The translations under genes were made by a program, and so were the position numbers. The notes under the pieces are model-generated. The model made no database searches and was not told the origin of the DNA. It saw only the letters and a program-made list of their open reading frames with translations. 64,000 bases of DNA from DASVUS01 sp036388675 (lineage in GTDB: Bacteria; Armatimonadota; Abditibacteriia; Abditibacteriales; Abditibacteriaceae), in NCBI GenBank assembly GCA_036388675.1, contig DASVRI010000033.1, positions 1 through 64,000 on the forward strand. Reading direction: 5' to 3'. Below, piece by piece: positions 50,607 to 60,382 of the stretch (position 1 is the first letter of the stretch; each line of letters starts with the position of its first letter).

Positions 50607-51812
50607 TCACAAGCCGCCGACAAAACGGCCTGGCGCAAAGATGCGGGCGCCGTCGAACTTCTCTTTCAGGCGCTGCATCAACGTGAAGTCGCTGCCGGGT
50701 GCGCCCCACACCAGTGCCGGTGTTTTTAGTTCGTGAGGCGCACGCTCCACCATCATTGAGCCTTCGCTCTGCACTGCCAGTTGACGCAAGGCGGCCATAT
50801 CGGGCACCTGGTCGAAAAAGGCGCGCACTATGCCGGTGCCGCAATCCCATTGAAGCCGCGCAGCGCCCATATTCTGCGCCGCTCCGGCCCATGCTGCGGC
50901 GCGCCGCAACGGCAGCACGGTTTTTAAGCGCACGACGTGGCCGGCAGCAGGCTCGGTTCCCGGCGAAGGCGTTGCATTGCCTGCGCCACTCAGCCGCGCC
51001 ATTTGCGCCTGCACCGATGCTTCGACGCCGTCAAAGCGCGCCTGCAAATGTAGCGCACCGCCAATGCTTACAACACGTAAAGTGGTGGGTTCGAAAGCAC
51101 CGTCAACAATTTCGAAGGCCGTTCTTTCCGCTTCGGGCCAGGACGACATGGCGGCGCTCCAGAAGGCAGTTGCTTCGTCGTGCGGACGCAGCCGAATCGT
51201 AACGCGGGTGAGAAAACCCAGCGTGCCGAAAGAGCCGATAAAGAGCTTGCTCAAATCGTATCCACTCACATTCTTGACGACTTTGCTGCCGGCCCGCACA
51301 GCGCGCCCATCGGAGAGCGCTGCGCTCAGGCCCACGACAAGGTCGCGCGGCGCACCGTATTTCAGCCTGGTCGCGCCGGCTTCGTTCGTGGCGACGGCTC
51401 CACCGAGTGTGGTCGCATCATCCGAGTACTCAAGCGGCACAAACTGGCCGCCTTTATGCACCATTTCATCAAGCGCACGCAGCGTGATACCGGCGCCCGC
51501 TGAGACAGTTGCGTTGCCCACATCATGATCGAAAACTTCGTTCAAGTACTCACTGGACAGCACAAGTTGCAGAGCCTCCGGCGTGGCACCGATCTCGATT
51601 TTGGTGCCACCACCGCGTGGCACAAGTGCCACCGATTCGCGCCCACACCAGGAAACCAGCGCCAGCGCACTCTCTTCATTGCGCGGCGCCGCGACAACCT
51701 GGGGCTGCACCCCGTCGATGCTATCGCTATCCTGCGTGGGTCGCACGTCCACGTCCTCGCCGAACTCGCGACGGAGTGCGTCCTGAAGGTTGTCGATGGA
51801 GGTTGCTGTCAT
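50607..51812 (-). CDS. FAD-binding oxidoreductase, glycolate oxidase GlcE-like
   Basis: 401 residues. PCMH-type FAD domain: VVAAPRNEESALALVSWC, ALVPRGGGTKIEIG, TLGGAVATNEAGATRLKYG, and GSKVVKNVSGYDLSKLFIGSFGTLGFLTRVTIRLRP. The C-terminal part resembles GlcE, a subunit of glycolate dehydrogenase. glcD and glcF are not seen in the window, so the partner proteins may be elsewhere. One GAGTACTC (51424). Confidence 0.85.
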   Translation of the reverse strand: MTATSIDNLQDALRREFGEDVDVRPTQDSDSIDGVQPQVVAAPRNEESALALVSWCGRESVALVPRGGGTKIEIGATPEALQLVLSSEYLNEVFDHDVGNATVSAGAGITLRALDEMVHKGGQFVPLEYSDDATTLGGAVATNEAGATRLKYGAPRDLVVGLSAALSDGRAVRAGSKVVKNVSGYDLSKLFIGSFGTLGFLTRVTIRLRPHDEATAFWSAAMSSWPEAERTAFEIVDGAFEPTTLRVVSIGGALHLQARFDGVEASVQAQMARLSGAGNATPSPGTEPAAGHVVRLKTVLPLRRAAAWAGAAQNMGAARLQWDCGTGIVRAFFDQVPDMAALRQLAVQSEGSMMVERAPHELKTPALVWGAPGSDFTLMQRLKEKFDGARIFAPGRFVGGL

Positions 51813-51845
51813 GCGGAGTTGAGCACTCGTCTTCGATGGTGCGCT

Positions 51846-53618
51846 TTAGCCGGTGCGCTGGATTTGAACGTCACGAAAATAGTGGTTGATGATTTGGCGC
51901 GCGTTCCAGCCTTCGCGAGCGTGGTTTTGCGCGCCGCGCTGGCACATTCCGGCACCGTGTCCCCAGCCAGCGCCCTTGAACACCCAGTCGGTGAGAACGC
52001 CGGCGGGGTTGCGGCGCGGCAGCACCACAAAAGTCGAACTCGGCAGCGCCGTCGTAGAACCGAGGCGTCCCGAAAACATGGAGCGGATTTGCGAATCTTT
52101 TTCAAAACTGGCCGTCAGTGTTTGTCCGTTTGCATCGCGCCCCACGACCATCAGCTTTTTGATGTGGCCGGACGGCGCGCGTTCGAGTACTCGGATTTCG
52201 GTGGCGCTGGGCATTGGCACACGCGCGCTCATCGCCTGCGCTACGCCGGCAATCGGAACCACGCGCGTCCAACGATAAAACTCCGGCAAGTCGCCTTCCT
52301 GAAATAACTCCGCGGTGCGTGGGCTGCTGCGGCGGCGTTCGGCCAGCGCATTGATTTCACTTTGCGACGGTTGCGCATACGACGGCAAATTATTGGTGCA
52401 ATACGAGGCCCAGGCGGCTTCGGTCATCGGGCCGCTGAACAGGCGTGCCATTGCAGGATGCTTAGTTGGAGAAAAGTCGCGCACGCTTTGCAGGTGCGGC
52501 GCGGGCGGGCCGCGCCAGATGTCGTCTTTGGCCGCCGTTACGCCACCGCTGTTAGTGAAATAAACCGCATCGGCGATACGACCTTGATAGTAAATCGCCA
52601 GTCCCGCCGTTTGCTCGACGGCGATGGAGGAAGCGGGCTTTTCGTTTTCGGTTCCGCTGTAACCCTGACAATGGTCATAGTCGCAGATGTCAAAGCCGTC
52701 TTGTGTATGGCGCCCGCCCGCGATTTTGGCCAGAGTTTCGCTGCGTGCACAAATCGACTGCGCCTTGAGCGCCTCCAAAGGAGCCGTCGGGTTCATCTCC
52801 CACGGTACAACGCCTTTTAGGTACTCGTCCAACGGCAAAACATTCACCACACGCAGGTTGCTCTTGTGTGTGGCCGGTTCGAAGCTGAAAGTCTGCGGTG
52901 CAATTTCAAATGAGCCACGGTATGCGCGCTGGTAGCGTGGTGTTTCACCGTTGGTCGAGACATGCGTCGGCCCGCCCGCGACATACACTTTTGCGAGACG
53001 CCATCCCCCGTAAGTGCCGCTGCCGGTTCGAATGGAAATGGGGCCGCTCCACTTTTTCGCGCCTGCCGTGACGGAAGCCGCCCCCAGCGTAAAAGTGACG
53101 TTATCGCCTGCATTGACAAGTAAACGGCGGCCAGGCTGTTCACCATCGGTGATCGACATGACGGTGCTCGACCACAGCACAACAGGCGCGCCCCTGGTGG
53201 ACAGCCCGGCGCGAATGATGCGCGAGGTTGGTTTGGGCGGCACATACGCAGCCAGGGCCAGTGCCGCAGGGCTGTCGGCGGTCGCGTTTTCGAAAGTGGT
53301 CTCCGCCGCGTTGGTGTCTGCGTTGCCAATCTCATCACTTGAATCGGCGAACGATGTGCCATCCGCCGCCTTTGCATCCTCTGGTTGGACATCTGCCAAC
53401 TGAGCATTCACGATGCGAGTACTCGAAGCCCGCGATGCAGCAGACAACGGCGCGCGTTCGGCGGTTGGCATCCCCGAGTCGGCGGTTGACACGCGCAACG
53501 ACGAGACGGAAACGGCACCTGTTGCAAGCAGCGCACTGATACCAGCGCCTGTGATGCCAATACGCGCTGCGCGCGACAGAGAAGAGAACTTGTGAAAAGA
53601 CATGGAAAAGGAAGACAT
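51846..53618 (-). CDS. SpoIID/LytB-domain protein, probable lytic transglycosylase-like
   Basis: 590 residues with a signal peptide (ARIGITGAGISALLATGAVSVSS). A Thr/Ser/Ala-rich stretch to residue about 130 is followed by the SpoIID domain: VNVLPLDEYLKGVVPWEMNPTAPLEALKAQSICARSETLA and GFDICDYDHCQGYSGTENEKP, then AVEQTAGLAIYYQGRIADAVYFTNSGGVTA. The end, GAGWGHGAGMCQRGAQNHAREGWNARQIINHYF, is typical. SpoIID cleaves glycan strands in sporulators; homologues such as this one in other bacteria may act in wall remodelling. The start could also be the second Met (MSFHKF). Confidence 0.9.
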   Translation of the reverse strand: MSSFSMSFHKFSSLSRAARIGITGAGISALLATGAVSVSSLRVSTADSGMPTAERAPLSAASRASSTRIVNAQLADVQPEDAKAADGTSFADSSDEIGNADTNAAETTFENATADSPAALALAAYVPPKPTSRIIRAGLSTRGAPVVLWSSTVMSITDGEQPGRRLLVNAGDNVTFTLGAASVTAGAKKWSGPISIRTGSGTYGGWRLAKVYVAGGPTHVSTNGETPRYQRAYRGSFEIAPQTFSFEPATHKSNLRVVNVLPLDEYLKGVVPWEMNPTAPLEALKAQSICARSETLAKIAGGRHTQDGFDICDYDHCQGYSGTENEKPASSIAVEQTAGLAIYYQGRIADAVYFTNSGGVTAAKDDIWRGPPAPHLQSVRDFSPTKHPAMARLFSGPMTEAAWASYCTNNLPSYAQPSQSEINALAERRRSSPRTAELFQEGDLPEFYRWTRVVPIAGVAQAMSARVPMPSATEIRVLERAPSGHIKKLMVVGRDANGQTLTASFEKDSQIRSMFSGRLGSTTALPSSTFVVLPRRNPAGVLTDWVFKGAGWGHGAGMCQRGAQNHAREGWNARQIINHYFRDVQIQRTG

Positions 53619-53860
53619 ATTTTATTGTCGAGTCATTTTATCACAGGCTTTGGTGCGGGGACGCTTCGTCACTCAAAAGAGGTTCCCGCAAGATGTGTTG
53701 TACTGCACGCAGAGTTCATTCCCAAGTGTGTTTGCTTGTTGCATTGCGGCGGGCGGGGTAACATTTCCCATTGGCAGCACTCAATCAGAAGTGCGCCGAT
53801 CAGCGGCTAAAGAAAAGTGCCGCATAAGCAAGTGAGCCGAAGACTGATGTAACCGTCTTT
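53619..53860. other. Divergent intergenic region
   Basis: 242 bp between the divergent SpoIID and rsgA genes, which should hold both promoters. I see no clear consensus pair and no GAGTACTC. Confidence 0.4.
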
Positions 53861-54904
53861 ATGTCCAAAGATAAGAACACGGAAAACCCCGATCAGCCTA
53901 TTCTCACCATCACCGGCACCGTGCTGCGTGCCGGTGGCGGTGCCTACGAAGTCGATCCACACGATCGCGCCGAACTGGCGCATTTGGCCGAAGCGGAGCC
54001 GGTCGATAGTCCTACCCTGCTTTGTTCCGTGCGCGGCCTTTTGAAGCACGGGCGGCGCCAGGCGGCCCAACCCGTTTCGGTCGGTGATAATGTACGCGTG
54101 CGAGTACTCGCTTCTTCGGGCGCCGATGCACGCGGACGCCGCCTGCGCGAAGGCCAGATCGAAGAAGTGCTGCCGCGTCGTTCAGCCCTGGCGCGTTCGC
54201 GCTATAACAAGACGAATCAAGTCAGTGTGGCCAATCTGGATCAAGTCGTAATCGTTCTCGCATTGCGCGAACCCGACCTCAACTTACACCGCCTCGACCG
54301 TTTTCTCGTGCTGGCCGAAGCTGCCGATCTGCGCGCCGTCATCTGCCTCAACAAGGCCGACCTGGTGAAGCCGCGCCAACGAAAAAGCGAAACCAAGCCT
54401 ATCATTGACCTGTACAACAGCCTCGGCTATAAAACGTTGCTCACGTCGGCGGAAACCGATCTGGGCATCGACGAACTACGCGCAGAGTTGCGCGGCCACA
54501 TCTCGGCGGTGCTGGGTTCATCGGGCGTCGGTAAATCGTCACTCATCAATGCGGTGCAACCCGGTCTGCATTTGTGGATCGGCGACGTGATGGAAATCGG
54601 CAAAGGCCGGCACACCACAACCGAAGTTTCGCTACATCCACTCAATGGCGGCGGCTACATTGCCGATACGCCCGGCATCAAAACCGTGTCGCTGATGGCG
54701 CGCGAAGAAATTGATGTTGCGCAATGCTTTCCTGAGCTGGCGGCATTTCAAAACGCCTGTCGCTTCAGCAACTGCACGCACGATCATGAACCGGGCTGCG
54801 CCGTGCGCGAGGCTGCGTCCCGTGAAGAAATCGCCCCTTCGCGCTACGACAGCTATCTTAAAATCTTGCGCGACCCCACGCCCGTCATGGCGACTCGCCA
54901 GTAA
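53861..54904 (+). CDS. rsgA: Ribosome small-subunit biogenesis GTPase RsgA
   Basis: 347 residues. Circularly permuted GTPase that helps mature the 30S subunit. An OB-fold N-terminus is followed by the permuted order G4 (CLNKADL), G1 (GSSGVGKSSLINAV) and G3 (IADTPGIK), and a C-terminal zinc-binding segment CRFSNCTHDHEPGCAV. Normal length. One GAGTACTC (54102). Confidence 0.95.
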   Translation: MSKDKNTENPDQPILTITGTVLRAGGGAYEVDPHDRAELAHLAEAEPVDSPTLLCSVRGLLKHGRRQAAQPVSVGDNVRVRVLASSGADARGRRLREGQIEEVLPRRSALARSRYNKTNQVSVANLDQVVIVLALREPDLNLHRLDRFLVLAEAADLRAVICLNKADLVKPRQRKSETKPIIDLYNSLGYKTLLTSAETDLGIDELRAELRGHISAVLGSSGVGKSSLINAVQPGLHLWIGDVMEIGKGRHTTTEVSLHPLNGGGYIADTPGIKTVSLMAREEIDVAQCFPELAAFQNACRFSNCTHDHEPGCAVREAASREEIAPSRYDSYLKILRDPTPVMATRQ

Positions 54905-55088
54905 AATAGACTCTCCGCTCCGCGCACACTCTTGCCTGCACACGCTTACCTGCTCAGGCTTGCCCGCCCAGGCTTGCCTGCAAGCGTTCTCACAGCGCGA
55001 AATCGATTGGCAAGTTCCTTTCATCTCCTGAGTGAAGCACTCTTCACACCTCTACGTGAAAGTCTTTTTCGCCCTTACTGGAGTGAGC

Positions 55089-58000
55089 ATGGCAGGTAAC
55101 ACAAGCACAGTTGCGCATCTGGCGACGTGCGGCGCGGGAATTCTGGGTGCGCTGGCATGTTGGTTCGTCGCAAGTCGCAGCATTTATTGGGGGCGTCGCT
55201 GGCCGGTCGGCTGGGGACTTGTTGCTTTAGCCCTTTTGACACGCTCGGTCGGCGACCTTCTGTGGCTGTACTTTCTCGCAGTCCAGAAAGCGCCAACGGT
55301 TCCGGCAGCCCTGCGTTCGCTGGAAGTGTATTCGTTGGCGGCACAGCCCGTGCTACTTTGCGTCGGGCTGCTGTTTCTCACTCCCCGTACACGGGCCGCC
55401 TCAATTGGGCCACGGCTTTCCCTGCTGGCCGATGCACTCGTTGGCAGCAGTTCGGTTACGGCCTTGCTCTGGTGGTTTTGGATAGAACCGGCTGTGGCAA
55501 CGCATACAACGGCACATGCCTCATGGGTGCATCCAACAGTCGCCTTTGGAAACACTCTCGCGCTGGCGCTTGTGGCGCTGAGTTTTCGTTTCAGCCGACA
55601 TAAAAACTTGCCGGAGCCTGCTGCCGTTTCCTACACGGCGACACCGGGAAAACGTTCGTTACGATCTCTTCCAGTGGGCTCTTTCGCACTGGCGCTTGGC
55701 GTAGCGGCCATCGCACTGGCGCACCTGCGATTCGCCGCATCGCCGACGGGTCGCACGCTGACGAATCTCAACGTTGTTCTGCTCTGCGCCGGGCCACTCC
55801 TGGTCGCTATTGCATCTCTGTGGCAGTGGATCACAGCGCGCGACGCCCAACGCAATCAAACACAGAACCGATTGGCCCGTTCGGGTGCTGAACAACCTGC
55901 AACCGGGCCTTCGGCGTCTCACAGCAGCGACACCCTGACCAACAGCAGTGCTGATGGTCACGCCAACAGTGGCCTGAATGGCAATGCGGCGGCAACTGTT
56001 TCCGATGGCTTGTCTTTGCTTTCCCATTCACTCTCACCGCAAACGGGCGACATGGCGCCCAATCTGGCCAATGCGGTGACCCCCGGAAAATCACCCATAC
56101 CGGTGATGCTCGAAGTTGAGGTTCCTGCCCTACAGTTCGGCACGACAACGCATCCCGCCGAGTTGCTGACCTTGTTGTTGCTGCCCTGTTTTGTAGGGCT
56201 GGTCAGCGCCTGGCATTTCAGCAATTACAATGCGTTGTTGCACGCTGATGCGTTGTTGCACGCCGGGAGCCGGGGCCATGGTTTGTGGGGCGAAGTGTGG
56301 TGGGCACCGGCTGTAGTCGCGCTGGCGGCGCTGCGTTTCGTGACAACCACGCTGCAACACACTCGCTTCATGCAAAACCTGCGCGAGCGCACCACGGTGT
56401 TAAAGGACGAAGTTTCGCTGCGCACACATCAATTGGCGACGCTGCACGCCGTCGCTGCCGACCTGAATAACACCCTTAATCGTGAACAAGTACTCAGCAC
56501 GGCTCTGGAGCGCATGATTGATGCGGCGCAGGCCGACGCCGGTGCAGTCTGGTTGCGCACCGACTTCGACGGCATGTCCGAACGGGAACCTGGCGCTGGC
56601 AATGGAGCCGGTATCATGCGCGCCCAACTCAACAGCATCACCAACGCGGCGTTTTTGCGCCGTGAAGAGGAGCTGCGCGAAGTGGAGCGCCGTCACACCA
56701 GGCGCGATACAACTCTCAAGGCGCCGATGCCGCGCTGGCGCCTTGTGCGTTCGAGCGGCGGAGAAAAAGATGCTCAAGCCCACGCTCTCAACGTGATGAA
56801 CGAGGGACTGGAACGCGGCGGCCTCACCTACTGCGCGCAGATTTGCAGCACCGACGTGGAAACGTTTGGCTCGGCGCACGTCGCGCCGATTCGCTGGAAA
56901 GGTGAAGTCATGGGCGCGCTGGGTGTCATGCGCTGGCAGGGCCAGCTTGCACCCGCCGAACGCGCGCTGCTGGAATCGATCGCACTCGAAGTTGGGGCGG
57001 CGCTGCAAAACGCTTATCTCTATCAGGAAGCACGCCGCCGCGCCGACCTCGATGGCGTCACCGACTTGTTCAATCACCGCACGGTGCAGGAAAAACTGAG
57101 CGGACTGTTGCAGCAGGCGCGCCAGAGCAACAAAGTGATGACCATCGTGATGATGGACTTGAACAACTTCAAGTTCTTCAACGACACCTACGGCCATCCC
57201 GTGGGCGACACCGTGTTGCGCACTGTGGCGCAGTGTCTGCGCGATACCTGCCGCACCGATGATGTCATCGGTCGTTACGGCGGCGACGAGTTCGTCGCCC
57301 TGCTGCCCGATACCGATGCGCATGGTGCGCTCGAAGTGTGCTCGCGCATCGCGGCACGCGTCGAAGAAGAAGCCTATCAAGGCTCGGATGGGCGTCGCAT
57401 TCCCATTGGCCTGTCTTTTGGCGCCGCCGTTTTCCCACACGATGGCGATGCGGCGCTCGAACTGCTCACCATCGCCGACGCCAACCTGTATGAAGCCAAG
57501 CGCGGCGGCGCACCGCTCATGATTCAGCGCAGCCCCACCGAAGAAACACAGGAGTTGCGCCAGTTGAAAGATGTCGGTGTCGGCGGCTCCTTCGGAGTAC
57601 TCGATGCCCTTGTCACAGCCATCGACAACAAGGATCACTACACGCGCCGCCACTCGGAAGATGTCACGCACTGGGCCAGCCTGATGGCGCGCGAACTGGG
57701 TTACTCGACCGAAACGCAGCGCGCGGTTCGCATCTGCGGTCTGCTGCACGACGTGGGCAAAATCGCTGTGCCGGACGCCATTCTGCGCAAGCCGGGCCGC
57801 CTGAACGACGACGAATTTCAGATCATGCAGCAGCACCCGGTCTTCGGCGCGCTGATTGTGAAAGATGTGCCCAACCTGAACGAAGTGCTGGGCGGCATTC
57901 GCCACCACCACGAGCGTTATGACGGCAAAGGCTATCCCGACAAGCTCAAAGAAGAAGACATCCCCATGATGGGCCGTTTGCTGGCCGTTCCCGACTGCTT

Positions 58001-58367
58001 CTCCGCCATGACGACCGACCGTCCCTACCGCAAGGCCCTAACGTGGAGCGAAGCTCTAACCGAAATTGAGCGTGGCAAGGGCACGCAGTTTGACCCCGTA
58101 ATGGTGGACGCTTTTCTGGAAGTCATCGCCCGCATTGTCGCCGATAGCAGCAGCCACAGCCTTGACCGCGAAGGCACGCGCCAATCGGTGGTGCAACTCG
58201 GTTCAGCGGGAGAAAACAATGGCCAGGAACCCGGCCTCGATCAGCAAGATGCAGACGGCGAAGAAGTCGTGCGTCCTCGCTCGGTAATGGACGCGGACAC
58301 CGATGACGTCGGCAGCGACGCTGTAAACGTCACACAGAGCGGCGGTGCGGTGTCGCTCGCTTCCTGA
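55089..58367 (+). CDS. Membrane GGDEF and HD-GYP signalling protein
   Basis: 1092 residues from ATG 55089, preferred over GTG 55032 because GGAGTG lies 5 bp upstream. About nine membrane helices are split by a hydrophilic, low-complexity loop (residues about 260-350). A GAF-like domain (LATLHAVAADLNNTLNREQVL) is followed by GGDEF (GRYGGDEFVALLPD, near residue 730; intact active site) and an HD-GYP domain (LLHDVGKIAVPDAILRKPG, HHHERYDGKGYPDKL). It thus has both a diguanylate cyclase and a c-di-GMP phosphodiesterase module in one chain. An 18-bp tandem duplication lies at 56230-56265 between membrane helices. Confidence 0.93.
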   Translation: MAGNTSTVAHLATCGAGILGALACWFVASRSIYWGRRWPVGWGLVALALLTRSVGDLLWLYFLAVQKAPTVPAALRSLEVYSLAAQPVLLCVGLLFLTPRTRAASIGPRLSLLADALVGSSSVTALLWWFWIEPAVATHTTAHASWVHPTVAFGNTLALALVALSFRFSRHKNLPEPAAVSYTATPGKRSLRSLPVGSFALALGVAAIALAHLRFAASPTGRTLTNLNVVLLCAGPLLVAIASLWQWITARDAQRNQTQNRLARSGAEQPATGPSASHSSDTLTNSSADGHANSGLNGNAAATVSDGLSLLSHSLSPQTGDMAPNLANAVTPGKSPIPVMLEVEVPALQFGTTTHPAELLTLLLLPCFVGLVSAWHFSNYNALLHADALLHAGSRGHGLWGEVWWAPAVVALAALRFVTTTLQHTRFMQNLRERTTVLKDEVSLRTHQLATLHAVAADLNNTLNREQVLSTALERMIDAAQADAGAVWLRTDFDGMSEREPGAGNGAGIMRAQLNSITNAAFLRREEELREVERRHTRRDTTLKAPMPRWRLVRSSGGEKDAQAHALNVMNEGLERGGLTYCAQICSTDVETFGSAHVAPIRWKGEVMGALGVMRWQGQLAPAERALLESIALEVGAALQNAYLYQEARRRADLDGVTDLFNHRTVQEKLSGLLQQARQSNKVMTIVMMDLNNFKFFNDTYGHPVGDTVLRTVAQCLRDTCRTDDVIGRYGGDEFVALLPDTDAHGALEVCSRIAARVEEEAYQGSDGRRIPIGLSFGAAVFPHDGDAALELLTIADANLYEAKRGGAPLMIQRSPTEETQELRQLKDVGVGGSFGVLDALVTAIDNKDHYTRRHSEDVTHWASLMARELGYSTETQRAVRICGLLHDVGKIAVPDAILRKPGRLNDDEFQIMQQHPVFGALIVKDVPNLNEVLGGIRHHHERYDGKGYPDKLKEEDIPMMGRLLAVPDCFSAMTTDRPYRKALTWSEALTEIERGKGTQFDPVMVDAFLEVIARIVADSSSHSLDREGTRQSVVQLGSAGENNGQEPGLDQQDADGEEVVRPRSVMDADTDDVGSDAVNVTQSGGAVSLAS

Positions 58368-58389
58368 GTCGCGCCTGGTCTCCGACAGA

Positions 58390-58449
58390 AAGAACTCCTC
58401 GCCAGGAGCGTCAGCTTGTAAACTGATGCTGCCTGCGAGGAGTTCTTTT
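58390..58449 (+). terminator. Hairpin ending in TTTT that overlaps the next gene's RBS
   Basis: A long stem: AAGAACTCCTCGC (58390-58402) pairs perfectly with GCGAGGAGTTCTT (58435-58447), with GCGTCAG/CTGATGC forming the inner stem and TTTT after it. It is an intrinsic terminator for the GGDEF gene. The right arm contains GAGGAG, the ribosome-binding site of the VanW-like gene that starts at 58451, so the same structure would hide that site. Confidence 0.75.
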
Positions 58450-58450
58450 C

Positions 58451-60370
58451 ATGACGCGCGCTCTTGAACCAGCCAGCCGGAGAATCCCGACCTTGCACGA
58501 GGCCGCGTTGTTCCGCTGCAAGGCCACGCTGCTGCAAGCCCGGCGTGCAATGTTCGACCCCTGCCCGGACGCACGCTGTCACGCGCGCGCACAGGTTCAA
58601 GAGTTTCCGTATGTGTGGGCACAATCGGTCACGCCGCTGTGGAGCGATGAGCACGGTACCGAGCGCTTGCTGCAACAGGGTAAGGTGCAGAATCTGCGTT
58701 GCGCTGCGCGCCGACTGAATGGTGCCTGCATTCCGCCCGGCGGGCTATTTAGCTTCTGGAAGCAAATCGGGCCTGCCACGACGCGTCGCGGCTACGCAGC
58801 GGGACGCCTGCTGCGCGAAGGCTGCCTCATTCCGGCGGTGGGAGGCGGCCTGTGTCAACTCTCCAATGCCCTGTATGACGTGGCCCTGCAAAGCGGTTGT
58901 GAAATCGTGGAGCGTCACGCGCATTCGCGCACTGTGCCCGGCTCCAGCGCCCAGACAGGTCGTGATGCCACCGTCGCATGGAATTACATCGACTTGCGTT
59001 TTCATGCTCCGCGACACGCCTGCCGCTCGATGCTAATCGCAGCGCGACTGAGCGCGCAGGAACTGATCGTAGAACTGCGCGGGCAGGAACCACTTTCTCA
59101 AGCCCAAGCGCCGATTACGAGTACTCAACACAGCGGCGTGCCGCTGACATATACCAGTTCCGGCATTCCTCTCGATGTTCAGGCGCACAGTTGCACAACC
59201 TGCGCGCAAAACACCTGCTTCCGTCACCTGCGCCTGAACCGCAGAGATTTCCCGGTTTTGGCACAGCTTGCAAACAACAGCATAGCCGGCGGAAAGAAAG
59301 CTTTTTTGCTCGACGAGTACTGGCCGGAGTGGCAAAACCATGTCACCGACACAACACAATCTGATGACTACTTCTGCGTGCCGCTCCATGTTACCAATCC
59401 CCGCCTAAAGTCGCACCTTCCTCAGCATTACAATTGGTGCGGGAAAGAATTCAAAGAGGCTCACTCCACACCTGTAATCACATTGCAACGTGCGGTACGA
59501 GCGCGAAGGTTTTCTTCCCAGGGTGCCCGCCGCTTGCAGCATGAACTCGATGGAGCCGCAGCACTGGCCGGGCATTTTGCGCTTCGTCTGCCACTGGACG
59601 CCGCAGAAGTGTGTGTTGCGCAATCGCTGCTGCCCCACTTGTGGCGTGATGGCGCACTGGGTGGGCGCCGTTTCGATGTCTTGATGGCACGCTTGCCGCT
59701 GCGAGTACTCCACGCTCGCCTGGATGCGGCCTGGGAGCGGCACCCGGAGCGAAGCTCGCTTTGTGAGTTTCGCGCTCCGCAGTGGCTGGTTGAACTGGAA
59801 AGCGAAGCGCTGGAAGCCGCTCGGCACATCATTACGCCGCACGCAGAAATCGCTGCTCTATTTGCCGAGAAGTCGGTTCAACTTCCATGGCATGTACCGT
59901 TTCACCACGTTACCGGCAGAGTGTCCAGAGATAGTCGTCGCATTGCATTTCCCGGCCCGACTGCTGCACGCAAAGGCGCTTACGAGTTGCGCAATGTCGC
60001 GCGAGAATTGGATTGCGAAGTCGTCCTGCTTGGCAGCGAATTGGAAGGTAGCAGCTTCTGGGACGGAGTTCGCGTGCAACGTCGCACTCCGGACCCGGCT
60101 GGTTTGTGGTGCCGCGACACCGCAGTCGTGGTGCAACCGGCCCTTGTGGAAGAACGACCGCACCGGCTCTTACAAGCGATGGCTTTGGGTGTGCCTATCG
60201 TCGCCAGCACAGCGTGTGGATTGCCGCCAGGCGACGAGCCGCACGCGCAGCGAGTACTCGTTGTGCCGCCGGACAACCAGAAGGCTTTGCGAGACGCCCT
60301 TGCATCGGTTCTCGACGGCGGAAGATCTGTAGCGAAGGATCTAGCGAAGGCGCCGCTACTTAATAGCTGA
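58451..60370 (+). CDS. VanW-like domain fused to a glycosyltransferase-like domain
   Basis: 639 residues from ATG 58451. The N-terminal half is VanW-like: NLRCAARRLNGACIPPGGLFSFWKQIGPATTRRGYAAGR, VGGGLCQLSNALYDVALQSGCEIVERHAHS, and AWNYIDLRF. A Cys-rich stretch (HSCTTCAQNTC) follows. The C-terminal half resembles a GT4-type glycosyltransferase: FPGPTAARKGAYELRNVA and the sugar-nucleotide site AVVVQPALVEERPHRLLQAMALGVPIVASTACGLP. VanW occurs in glycopeptide-resistance clusters and in many environmental genomes, function unknown. I have not met this domain pair before. Three GAGTACTC sites lie inside. Confidence 0.75.
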   Translation: MTRALEPASRRIPTLHEAALFRCKATLLQARRAMFDPCPDARCHARAQVQEFPYVWAQSVTPLWSDEHGTERLLQQGKVQNLRCAARRLNGACIPPGGLFSFWKQIGPATTRRGYAAGRLLREGCLIPAVGGGLCQLSNALYDVALQSGCEIVERHAHSRTVPGSSAQTGRDATVAWNYIDLRFHAPRHACRSMLIAARLSAQELIVELRGQEPLSQAQAPITSTQHSGVPLTYTSSGIPLDVQAHSCTTCAQNTCFRHLRLNRRDFPVLAQLANNSIAGGKKAFLLDEYWPEWQNHVTDTTQSDDYFCVPLHVTNPRLKSHLPQHYNWCGKEFKEAHSTPVITLQRAVRARRFSSQGARRLQHELDGAAALAGHFALRLPLDAAEVCVAQSLLPHLWRDGALGGRRFDVLMARLPLRVLHARLDAAWERHPERSSLCEFRAPQWLVELESEALEAARHIITPHAEIAALFAEKSVQLPWHVPFHHVTGRVSRDSRRIAFPGPTAARKGAYELRNVARELDCEVVLLGSELEGSSFWDGVRVQRRTPDPAGLWCRDTAVVVQPALVEERPHRLLQAMALGVPIVASTACGLPPGDEPHAQRVLVVPPDNQKALRDALASVLDGGRSVAKDLAKAPLLNS

Positions 60371-60382
60371 TTTTGAAAAGTG

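Noticed and set aside
50203..50736. A 177-codon plus-strand frame over the ctaA upstream region
   Set aside because: Low-complexity, overlaps two minus-strand genes, no motif.
56400..57911. A 503-codon open frame antisense to the GGDEF/HD-GYP gene
   Set aside because: Codon-bias shadow; no conserved features.
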